A DNA stretch of 64,000 nucleotides from JAUIIK01 sp963709995 (lineage in GTDB: Bacteria > Chloroflexota > Chloroflexia > Thermomicrobiales > CFX8): the NCBI GenBank assembly GCA_963709995.1, contig CAVPYN010000001.1, positions 558,001 through 622,000 on the forward strand, in the 5' to 3' direction. Of the stretch, positions 45,321-52,431 are shown piece by piece; position 1 is the stretch's first letter, and every line of letters begins with the position of its first letter. The notes under the pieces were generated by a model. The model searched no databases. It was not told the DNA's origin and saw only the letters and a program-made list of their open reading frames with translations. The translations under genes were made by a program, and so were the position numbers.

Positions 45321-46178
45321 TTATATACCGCCGCCGAGAATGGACGGTCCGGTGGGAATCGTAACCTCTTGATCGACCGCCTCGCGGGTCACGAGGACAT
45401 TCATGTAATGCTTGAAGAGATCGGGTGGCGCGATCAGCAGTTGGGCGGTGCCGGCGTCATTCGGGGCGAGTATGCCGATCTGGGCAAACTCCTGCCCTCC
45501 GGTGGTGGTCTGAACCCAGACGACGTACTGTTCGGTTTCCGAGATAACCGGAAGGTTGCGCGCGACGAGCACCGCCGCGTTCTCCGCTTGGTCGATGAAC
45601 AGGCTGCCCCGTGCAAACGGAGCGTCGCTCGACGGGATCAGGTCAATTACCTGACGATCGGTTGAATCGCCGGTCAACACTTCCGCGGATTGATCCTGCG
45701 CTTGCTGGAACTCGGCAAACTCACTTTGCTGGTTCTCGAACTGATTGTGGATGACGACGGTGTACATCGCGAAGACGATCGCAACAATCGTCGCCGGCAT
45801 CGATGTGATCAGCACGACTTTGGGAATCGCGCGTCGCCAGTTGCGCTGCTCGCCGGGCGACTGGGCCAGCAACGTTGAGGCTGGCAAGGTCGCGTTCCAG
45901 GCTGCCTTGCGATGTTGATCGAGAGGTATGTCTGACTCGATAGCATCGACTCGGGAGAGCACGGAAGCGCGCGCCCTGAACGGAACATCACGAGGCTCGG
46001 GTTCGTACGCGAGGGCGGTCGACACGAAGAGGTAACCGTCGAGCTCTTCCTGCCATGCCGGGTGGCGAGGGAGGTTGCGTTCGATAAAGTCGCGTTCGCC
46101 CGGCTCAAGCGCGCCAAGCGCGTATCCAGCCAGTAGCTCGCTGATCTCGGGCGTAGGTTGTTCCGGCAACTTGTTCAC
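45321..46178 (-). CDS. Anti-sigma factor (RskA type)
   Basis: Membrane-bound anti-sigma factor that pairs with the sigma factor 16 bp upstream. The N-terminal cytoplasmic domain reads ISELLAGYALGALEPGERDFIERNL, a zinc-less anti-sigma pattern, then a single membrane helix near residues 120-140 (LITSMPATIVAIVFAMYTVV), and a C-terminal extracytoplasmic RskA domain (AVLVARNLPVISETEQYVVW, FAQIGILAPNDAGTAQLLI). 285 residues; GTG start at 46178. The sensed stress is unknown. Its tail ends in a Gly/Ile-rich stretch. Confidence 0.87.
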   Translation of the reverse strand: MNKLPEQPTPEISELLAGYALGALEPGERDFIERNLPRHPAWQEELDGYLFVSTALAYEPEPRDVPFRARASVLSRVDAIESDIPLDQHRKAAWNATLPASTLLAQSPGEQRNWRRAIPKVVLITSMPATIVAIVFAMYTVVIHNQFENQQSEFAEFQQAQDQSAEVLTGDSTDRQVIDLIPSSDAPFARGSLFIDQAENAAVLVARNLPVISETEQYVVWVQTTTGGQEFAQIGILAPNDAGTAQLLIAPPDLFKHYMNVLVTREAVDQEVTIPTGPSILGGGI

Positions 46179-46194
46179 AGGAGCGTCCGGCTTC

Positions 46195-46827
46195 CTACTG
46201 TTCGTCGGACTCTAGCTCCAGTCGCAGCTTCTTGAGTCCGAGGCGCATCCGCGTCTTGATCGTGCCGAGCGGAACATCGAGACTTGCGGAGATCTCTCGC
46301 TGGGACAGGCCGCGGAAGAATGCCAGTTCGATCGCTTCTCGTTGTGCGTCAGGGAGCACGTCCAACGCTGAACGAATTCTGCGTCTCAGTTCGGCCGCCT
46401 GGGCGGCTTCTTCGACGTTGGTGGCCTCATCGACGAGCCCGAAGAGCGCGTCACTGATATCCACCGAATCTGACTTCTGCGGTCGTCGCTGGCGTTTGCG
46501 GATCTCGTCTATTGCGAGATTGTGGGTAATGCTCAACAACCAGCTGGCAAAATTCCCACGTGATCTCTGGAACCGATCCGCCTGCCGCCAGGTGCGAACA
46601 AACACTTCCTGGAGCACTTCCTCCGCCAGCATTGGATCCATGACGATCCGCATCGCGAAGGAGTACACCACTCGAGCGTAGCGGGTGTAGAGCGCTTCCA
46701 GAGCCGCCGTGTCACCCAGGCTCACCCGATGCACCAGTTCGGCATCCGACGTCTCAACCGGTGGTGGAGGGTCTGGAACCCGCCGCGCCGCCGGCAAACG
46801 CCTGATTTTCAGAGGCTCCTGACTCAT
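46195..46827 (-). CDS. ECF-type RNA polymerase sigma factor (SigK/ECF19-like)
   Basis: Group 4 sigma factor of 210 residues. Region 2 reads LYTRYARVVYSFAMRIV..AEEVLQEVFVRTWRQ..FASWLLSITHNLAIDEIRKR, and region 4 LDVLPDAQREAIELAFFRGLSQREISASLDVPLGTIKTRMRLGLKKL, both intact. The N-terminal 30 residues are Pro-rich. The downstream RskA-like gene is its anti-sigma factor. ATG at 46827. Targets cannot be read from this window. Confidence 0.92.
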   Translation of the reverse strand: MSQEPLKIRRLPAARRVPDPPPPVETSDAELVHRVSLGDTAALEALYTRYARVVYSFAMRIVMDPMLAEEVLQEVFVRTWRQADRFQRSRGNFASWLLSITHNLAIDEIRKRQRRPQKSDSVDISDALFGLVDEATNVEEAAQAAELRRRIRSALDVLPDAQREAIELAFFRGLSQREISASLDVPLGTIKTRMRLGLKKLRLELESDEQ

Positions 46828-47217
46828 CGCCAGTCATCCCTGATGGATGAGTGCCTCTGCATGGATATACGCCAACAGGCCGCATTTGGGATGTACGCGC
46901 CTGGATAGTTCTTTGGTCCCATTCTTCTCCGGGGTTGTATTCGCGCTGGGCGGATACCGGTCATCATCCTCTTCCCTCAGCGCCTATTCTAGTGTGAGGT
47001 CTCCAATTTCGTAAAGCCTCCAATCTCGAAGATGGCTACGCACGCGGCCATCCGTCGCGAAGACGAGTCAAGAATCGGGCCGTCGATCAGTGCGCCGGAA
47101 GAGGGCGAGATCGATGTTTAACTCGGGTTGATGCGACGGATGAGTCTGTGCGCAGAGTTGCCAGATAGAGCAGGCTCAACCCTTATGGTCTGAGTGACGA
47201 GGCGGAAGGACGATTGC
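46828..47217. other. Intergenic region upstream of the sigma factor
   Basis: About 390 bp between the sigma start and the cupin stop, both on the minus strand. It must hold the sigma factor's promoter, possibly autoregulated, but I cannot single out a -35/-10. No gene or repeat seen. Confidence 0.45.
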
Positions 47218-47649
47218 TCAGTCCGCTGGCACCTCGTAGGGGATGATGTCATCCCACTGTTGCGCGCTGGTGCGACAGACGACGGCTACGACTTCTTCAG
47301 TGTCGCTCAGGTTGTAGACCTCGTGCGGCATGCCCGGCTCGATGTAGATGAAATCGCCAGCCTGATTGTAGATCTCTCGTTCGAGTCGGTCACCATAGAT
47401 GTGCTTCAAGTGGCCCTTGAGGATATAGAGGCCGACTTCAAACCCGACATGGATGTGAGCTTTGGCAACGCCTCCTGGCGGGACAGTTGCAACGTTCATC
47501 GAGAACTCTTTCGCGCCCACGGTCTTCTCCGAGATGCCGACATCGTAGCTGAGCCCGTTCCAGCTTTCTTTGTCGATGCCCGGACGAATCGTTGAGATTC
47601 CTTCAGTGATCTCGATGAATTCGGGGCGCTGTTCAGTCTCCTGGGCCAT
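47218..47649 (-). CDS. Cupin domain protein
   Basis: Single-domain cupin (143 residues from the ATG at 47649, with AAGGGAGA upstream). Motif 1 reads KAHIHVGFEVGLYILKG and motif 2 GDFIYIEPGMPHEVYNL, giving histidines and a Glu for one metal. Substrate unknown; small cupins include sugar isomerases and regulators. An ATG at 47703 lies further upstream but its extra residues look unlike a cupin start. Confidence 0.82.
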   Translation of the reverse strand: MAQETEQRPEFIEITEGISTIRPGIDKESWNGLSYDVGISEKTVGAKEFSMNVATVPPGGVAKAHIHVGFEVGLYILKGHLKHIYGDRLEREIYNQAGDFIYIEPGMPHEVYNLSDTEEVVAVVCRTSAQQWDDIIPYEVPAD

Positions 47650-47854
47650 TTGTCGTCTCCCTTTCGCCTCTGAATGCGATGTCCCGGGAGCATTGTAGAG
47701 CAACTAGCCATTTGTCTACCTGTGGAGGGGCCATGTGGGCCCTCGGCGGCATGACAAAAGTCCTGATTGGCCTCCGTTGGATTGACATATCGCTTGCTGG
47801 ATTTCAAAGTTATGTGGGGACAGGGAGCACGTGAAACGATAGGGAGCCTGGGGC

Positions 47855-48418
47855 GTGTCTGTCCACGACACCGCGATTTCCGATCTTGTAACCGCATTCG
47901 ATAGGCCGCTCGATCTCCTCGAGCTGAGCTATCAGAATCGCTTGCGGGTCACCGGGAGATTTCTCGACGGGCATCGACTTCACACCGCTACTGTCATTGA
48001 AGTGCAAAATGGGTTTGTGCTCCGCGCTAGCCGGAGTAACGAGCCCTGGCCGCAGGTAGTTGAGTTGAGCGATCGGCAACTCGCGAACATGCTCCGCGAG
48101 TCAATCCAGGCCAGGGGCGAATCCGAACCCATACCGGAGATTAGAGATCTCATCCCGACCGGTTATGAAGATCTGTTTCGGGCCATCGGTTATGAGCTCG
48201 ACCAGCGTGTGGCAGAGAGCATCGTCCTCTCAGAATTGCCGAGTTTCCTGGCGCTCTCGGGCTACGAGCCGGTTTTCGGGCTGGGCGAACCGACGTATCA
48301 ACAGTTTTCGGACGCGATAGGGGCTGAAGAAGTCGCCCTAATCCTGCAACGGGCGGTCAGCCGTCGGGGAACTCATCAGCATATCCAGCAGTACATCCCG
48401 CCGAACTTCAGAGGATGA
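47855..48418 (+). CDS. Hypothetical protein, paralogue A of a tandem unknown family
   Basis: Unrecognised 187-residue soluble protein; GTG start with GGGAG eight bases upstream. Two blocks are shared with the next gene: TATVIEVQNGFVLRASRSNEPWP (about 45-67) and GYEDLFRAIGYELDQRVAES..FLALSGYEPV (about 102-140). A short helical C-terminus follows. It is ten bases upstream of paralogue B, so they are co-transcribed. No signal peptide or membrane helix. Confidence 0.7.
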   Translation: MSVHDTAISDLVTAFDRPLDLLELSYQNRLRVTGRFLDGHRLHTATVIEVQNGFVLRASRSNEPWPQVVELSDRQLANMLRESIQARGESEPIPEIRDLIPTGYEDLFRAIGYELDQRVAESIVLSELPSFLALSGYEPVFGLGEPTYQQFSDAIGAEEVALILQRAVSRRGTHQHIQQYIPPNFRG

Positions 48419-48427
48419 TCGCGAGCC

Positions 48428-49063
48428 ATGCCACCACCAAATGAACTCACATCTTCAGGTCGCCAGGGCGAATACCGCAGCAAGTTGCGCTCAATCGGCG
48501 CGTATCTGGACTCGTCGGGCTACCACGCATGTGTGATTGTCGAAGTCGAAGACGGGTTGATGGTTCGCGCGAGCCGGAGCGATTCTCGTTACCCCGATAG
48601 CCTCGAGTTTGCGAATGGCGAACCAGTACCGCCGGTGAATGAACCTGCCCAACCGCCGCCCCGGCATCCATTGTTTTCTGGAGGATACGAGCAGTTCCTC
48701 GATCGTCTTGGTGAGCGACTCGACCGGTGGTCAGCTACGTCGATTTCGATCGTGGAGGCAACTGACTTCGTTGCCGTCAGCGGATTTACTCCTGTCGTGG
48801 ACGAAGAACATGATGCCGCCTACGAGGCCATGGATCTGCTGCTTCTGAAGGAGGATATTGCCTACCTCATGAGCCAGGAGCTTCCTGGCGTGAAATCGCG
48901 CCCAGACGATGATAACCAAGGATTGGCTGACCCAGAGCCCGGACAGCTGGATATTGACGCAACGGAACGAAGCGGGATAACTGGCAGGCTTGCTGTCGCG
49001 ACTTCCCCGCTGATTCGGCTCTTCAGTTCCGTTCGTCCACAGATTACGAATTCAAGGGGCTAG
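48428..49063 (+). CDS. Hypothetical protein, paralogue B of a tandem unknown family
   Basis: 211 residues. The core aligns with paralogue A: YRSKLRSIGAYLDSSGYHACVIVEVEDGLMVRASRSDSRYP and GYEQFLDRLGERLDRWSATS..FVAVSGFTPV, so the pair arose by duplication. It has an extra Pro-rich insert after the first block and a C-terminal extension that is Asp-rich. The ATG has a GAGGAT site about ten bases upstream. Function unknown. Its stop lies one base before the convergent amidohydrolase stop. Confidence 0.7.
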   Translation: MPPPNELTSSGRQGEYRSKLRSIGAYLDSSGYHACVIVEVEDGLMVRASRSDSRYPDSLEFANGEPVPPVNEPAQPPPRHPLFSGGYEQFLDRLGERLDRWSATSISIVEATDFVAVSGFTPVVDEEHDAAYEAMDLLLLKEDIAYLMSQELPGVKSRPDDDNQGLADPEPGQLDIDATERSGITGRLAVATSPLIRLFSSVRPQITNSRG

Positions 49064-49064
49064 G

Positions 49065-50696
49065 TTAGGTCGCCGCCGGCCCTTTGACGAACATCCCGGG
49101 CGTCGCGCCGGTGTGCTCTCCGTTCTCAAGCACCTGCGAGCCATTCACCCAGACATCCCGTATGCCCGTCGAGAGTTGGTGCGAATGCTCGAAGGTCGCG
49201 TTGTCGATCACGGTCGTCGGATCCAGGATCAGCACGTCGGCATAGGCCCCGCATCGCAGGAGGCCGCGATCCCGTAGGCCGAGACGATCGGCGACCGACG
49301 AGGACATCTTGCGAATGGCATCTTCAAGGGTGATCGCGCTGCGCTCGCGGACATAGTGCCCGAGCACGCGAGGGTAGGTTCCGTAGGCGCGGGGATGGGT
49401 CGGGCCGCGTTCGGCGGCCCAGGCAGGATCGAGGCCGCCAGCGTCGGTAGAGACCTTGATCCAGCTCTGTTGGAGTTGCAGTTCGACGTTTTCCTCGCTC
49501 ATTCCAAAGTAGATCGTTGAGATGCGTTGCTTCTCAGAGTGCAGCAGGTCCAGAATGGCATCCACCGGTTCCTGCCCGCGCATCTCCGCGATCTCGCTGA
49601 TGCGCTTTCCAACGTACTGCTTGTTCTCCGGTTGCTCGAGGCCGACCGGCATGACGCCTTCCGGGCCCGTTTCATCGAGCATCGCTTCCCAGTTGCTGGT
49701 GGGGTTGAGAACTTCAGCCCGGATTCGCGAGCGGATTTCCGGGTCGGCCAGGTTGTCGTAGAGCTTGCCGCCCTCTTCCGCCCAGGGCGGCAAGCATGAA
49801 GACAGGCCGGTTCCCGACGCGGTGTATGGATACATGTCGACGGTGATGTCGAGACCCGCTGCTCGCGCGGCGTCGATGCGTTGGATCACCTCGGGCATCT
49901 TGTGCCAGTTCCGGCGACCGGCGGCTTTGAGGTGGTAGATCTCCACACTGACGCCTGAGCGCCGGGCGATGTCAAATGTCTCCTCGAGCGCCTCAAGCAA
50001 TGTCTCGGCTTCGGAACGCATGTGGGTGATGTAGACGCCGTGATGCCTGGCGACGACACTGCAAACGTCGACGATTTCGTCGGTTTCCATGTATGCGTCA
50101 GGCGGGTAGATCAACGCAAACGAAACGCCGAATGCGCCATCTTCCATCGCCTCGGCCATCACTCGTTCCATGACGACTCTCTCAGCGGCGTCCGCTGGTC
50201 CCATATCCATGCCCCTGGCATACCGGCGCAAGGTGCCGCCACCGAGAAACGAGCCGACGTTGGGTGAAACGCCGCGTTCGGTGAACGCATCGAGCCAGTC
50301 GCCGAAGCGTTTCCAATCCTGTGCCTTTTCCTGCCACTCCTCAAGATCGATCGTGCCGAACCCGCGCGGGATTGGGAAGTCGATTCGCCCGCCAAAGGGC
50401 GCCGGCGTCCATGCTTCACCCATGATCTCGGTCGTGACTCCCTGGGTAATCTTCGAGAGACAGCGACCATCTACCATCAACGGGATGATCGAGTGGCTCT
50501 GGATGTCGATGAATCCCGGACTCACAACCATGTCGGTCGCATCGACGCGGCGGGCATCGACGCCAGCACTCTGGCCCCGGCTGAGAACGGCCTCGATGCG
50601 GTCGCCTGAAAGCAGGAGATCCCCGTAGAACCAGGGATTGCCGCTGCCATCCACAAGCCGGCCGTTTGCGATAAGCGTCTTCTCGTTCGTCGTCAC
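49065..50696 (-). CDS. D-aminoacylase-like amidohydrolase (N-acyl-D-amino-acid deacylase family)
   Basis: Amidohydrolase-superfamily enzyme of 543 residues. The start is a GTG at 50696 with AAAGGA upstream. It reads TLIANGRLVDGSGNPW, then PGFIDIQSHS (residues 60-69): the first His of the usual HxH is Q66. The Cys of NCG that ligates zinc in the classic D-aminoacylase is also absent (GVTTEIMGEAWTPAP). Later YITHMRSE, YHLKAAG, VSTDAGG and THPRAYGTYPRVLG are present. So the metal site is modified and activity as a D-aminoacylase is unproven; the fold and family are secure. Confidence 0.82.
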   Translation of the reverse strand: MTTNEKTLIANGRLVDGSGNPWFYGDLLLSGDRIEAVLSRGQSAGVDARRVDATDMVVSPGFIDIQSHSIIPLMVDGRCLSKITQGVTTEIMGEAWTPAPFGGRIDFPIPRGFGTIDLEEWQEKAQDWKRFGDWLDAFTERGVSPNVGSFLGGGTLRRYARGMDMGPADAAERVVMERVMAEAMEDGAFGVSFALIYPPDAYMETDEIVDVCSVVARHHGVYITHMRSEAETLLEALEETFDIARRSGVSVEIYHLKAAGRRNWHKMPEVIQRIDAARAAGLDITVDMYPYTASGTGLSSCLPPWAEEGGKLYDNLADPEIRSRIRAEVLNPTSNWEAMLDETGPEGVMPVGLEQPENKQYVGKRISEIAEMRGQEPVDAILDLLHSEKQRISTIYFGMSEENVELQLQQSWIKVSTDAGGLDPAWAAERGPTHPRAYGTYPRVLGHYVRERSAITLEDAIRKMSSSVADRLGLRDRGLLRCGAYADVLILDPTTVIDNATFEHSHQLSTGIRDVWVNGSQVLENGEHTGATPGMFVKGPAAT

Positions 50697-50957
50697 GTTG
50701 ATGATGTCCTTTCTTGCGTTTCAGGGGCATCTTAACCGGAAACCGGGGAGAATGGGGGGCGGTGCAGGATGTGTCACTCAGCGATTCGAACATGCGATGG
50801 ATCTTTCATATCCGCAGGAGTCTGGTAGTTGGATGGACCAATAAGAAGGACCACGAGAGCAACGCTGCCTGCTTCAAGTGGTGCTCGATCATGCAGGCAA
50901 CGCACCCGGCCATTCGTACCCACGCCGTTCCGGGAGTATTCGCAGCGATTTTGTCGA

Positions 50958-50986
50958 TTGACAGCGCTCTCTTCTTCCCCTATGAT
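50958..50986 (+). promoter_or_regulatory. Sigma-70 promoter of trpS
   Basis: TTGACA at 50958-50963, a 17-bp spacer, and TATGAT at 50981-50986: one substitution from consensus in the -10. Predicted start near 50993, so the T-box leader would be about 300 nt. Confidence 0.8.
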
Positions 50987-50992
50987 CGAGAT

Positions 50993-51294
50993 TGCTAGTG
51001 AAATAGCATGGCGATGAACGGAACTAGTAGGCGCGAGGCACCATCTCAGAGAGCTGGCGGCGGGTGTGAGCCAGTGACAGGAATCGCGCCGAATGGATCC
51101 GGGAGCCGCGCTCTGAACCATGGCTATCAGGTCATGAAGTAGGCGGCGTCGGAATGCCCCTCCGTTATCAGGGGTGGCCGGTCAGGTCGAAGTCGACCGG
51201 CGCCGAGTGGGTTGTCATTTCTGGCAATCAACGAGGGTGGCACCGCGGGAGCAGCAGTAACACGCCTCCGTCCCTCCTGGGATGGAGGTTTTTT
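50993..51294 (+). ncRNA. T-box riboswitch (tRNA-Trp) upstream of trpS
   Basis: Leader RNA that senses uncharged tRNA. Stem I is seen as GGCGCGA (51030-51036) pairing with TCGCGCC (51084-51090); the specifier internal loop has AGTA on the 5' side (51026-51029) and GAATGGA on the 3' side (51091-51097), which puts the tryptophan codon TGG at 51094-51096. The conserved T-box AGGGTGGCACCGCGG is at 51234-51248 and is followed by the terminator. When tRNA-Trp is uncharged, pairing with the T-box forms the antiterminator and trpS is transcribed. Specifier, T-box and terminator are all in order. Confidence 0.93.
51265..51294 (+). terminator. Rho-independent terminator of the trpS T-box leader
   Basis: Stem CCTCCgTCCC pairs with GGGAtGGAGG around a four-base loop, followed by six T residues. 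The left side overlaps the antiterminator pairing of the T-box. Confidence 0.9.
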
Positions 51295-51339
51295 GATGCG
51301 CGCTTTTCACACCCGGAAAGTGGCGAGAGGATAGATACA

Positions 51340-52377
51340 GTGACCGTAAGCACAGACACAAGTCCAATCCGGACAAGATCGACTCGTGCCAAACCTAGGA
51401 TATTGTCCGGGATCCAGCCGAGCGGCATCCCGACCATCGGCAATTATCTGGGGGCCATTCGCCATTGGGTCCGGCAGCAGCACGAAGCTGAGAGCTTCCA
51501 CCCGATTGTCAACCTGCACGCGATCACGATGCCGTATGATCCGAAGGATCTGCGCCAGCGCACCTATGACCTCGCAGCTTCGCTGCTGGCCTGCGGGATC
51601 GACCCCGATGTCGCGGTGCTCTTCGTGCAGTCACACGTGCCAGAGCATACCGAGCTTACCTGGATACTATCGACGCAGACGATGTTCGGCGAGCTGAGTC
51701 GGATGACGCAGTTCAAGGACAAATCGCGCGGCCAGGAAGCGGAACGCGTCGGCACCGGGATCTTCTTCTATCCGATCCTCATGGCGGCGGACATCCTGAT
51801 CTACGATGCCGACCTCGTGCCGGTTGGTGACGATCAGCGCCAGCATGTCGAATTGACCCGCGACATCGCGCACCGGTTCAACACGACGTTCGGAGAGACG
51901 TTCGTCATTCCGGAACCGGACATCAAGGAAGAAGGAGCGCGGATCATGGGCCTGGACGATCCGGCGTCAAAAATGAGCAAGAGCGCGGCAAGCGAGTACA
52001 ACTTCATCTCAATCAATGAGGATGACGACTCGATTCGGCGGAAGATCCGGCGCGCGGTGACCGATTCGGGCAGTGAGATTATCGCCGCTCAGGAGAAGCC
52101 CGCGCTCACGAACCTGCTGACAATCTTCTCCCAGATGACCGGCCAACCGGTGGCTGAGATCGAGCGAGAGTTCGAAGGCAAAGGCTACGGTGACTTCAAG
52201 AACGCGCTCGCGGATGCGGTTGTCGAGACGCTCGCTCCGATCCGGGCGCGGATCGTCGAATACCAATCGGATCGCGCTGAACTTGACCGCATCCTGCAGA
52301 TCGGTCGCGATCGCGCGCGGGAAGTCACGGTGCCGAAGCTTGAGCGGGTTCGCGAAGTTACCGGTCTGGGGATGTAA
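51340..52377 (+). CDS. trpS: Tryptophan--tRNA ligase
   Basis: Class I aminoacyl-tRNA synthetase that charges tRNA-Trp. I use the GTG at 51340 (GAGAGGATAG upstream), giving 345 residues, the usual length; longer in-frame openings lie in the T-box leader and are not translated. Signature 1 PSGIPTIGNYLGAIRHW takes the HIGH role, and KMSKS is present in ASKMSKSAASEY; GDDQRQHVELTRDIAHRFN is also diagnostic. Expression is under the T-box. Confidence 0.95.
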   Translation: MTVSTDTSPIRTRSTRAKPRILSGIQPSGIPTIGNYLGAIRHWVRQQHEAESFHPIVNLHAITMPYDPKDLRQRTYDLAASLLACGIDPDVAVLFVQSHVPEHTELTWILSTQTMFGELSRMTQFKDKSRGQEAERVGTGIFFYPILMAADILIYDADLVPVGDDQRQHVELTRDIAHRFNTTFGETFVIPEPDIKEEGARIMGLDDPASKMSKSAASEYNFISINEDDDSIRRKIRRAVTDSGSEIIAAQEKPALTNLLTIFSQMTGQPVAEIEREFEGKGYGDFKNALADAVVETLAPIRARIVEYQSDRAELDRILQIGRDRAREVTVPKLERVREVTGLGM

Positions 52378-52392
52378 TCGCGACGGGGTTGG

Positions 52393-52425
52393 CGCTGCCG
52401 GGACTGTCGCAAAGCCCCGGCAGCG
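52393..52425. terminator. Bidirectional terminator hairpin after trpS
   Basis: Arms CGCTGCCGGG and CCCGGCAGCG enclose a 13-base loop in the 54-bp gap between the convergent trpS and penicillin acylase genes. Confidence 0.65.
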
Positions 52426-52431
52426 GGCTGA

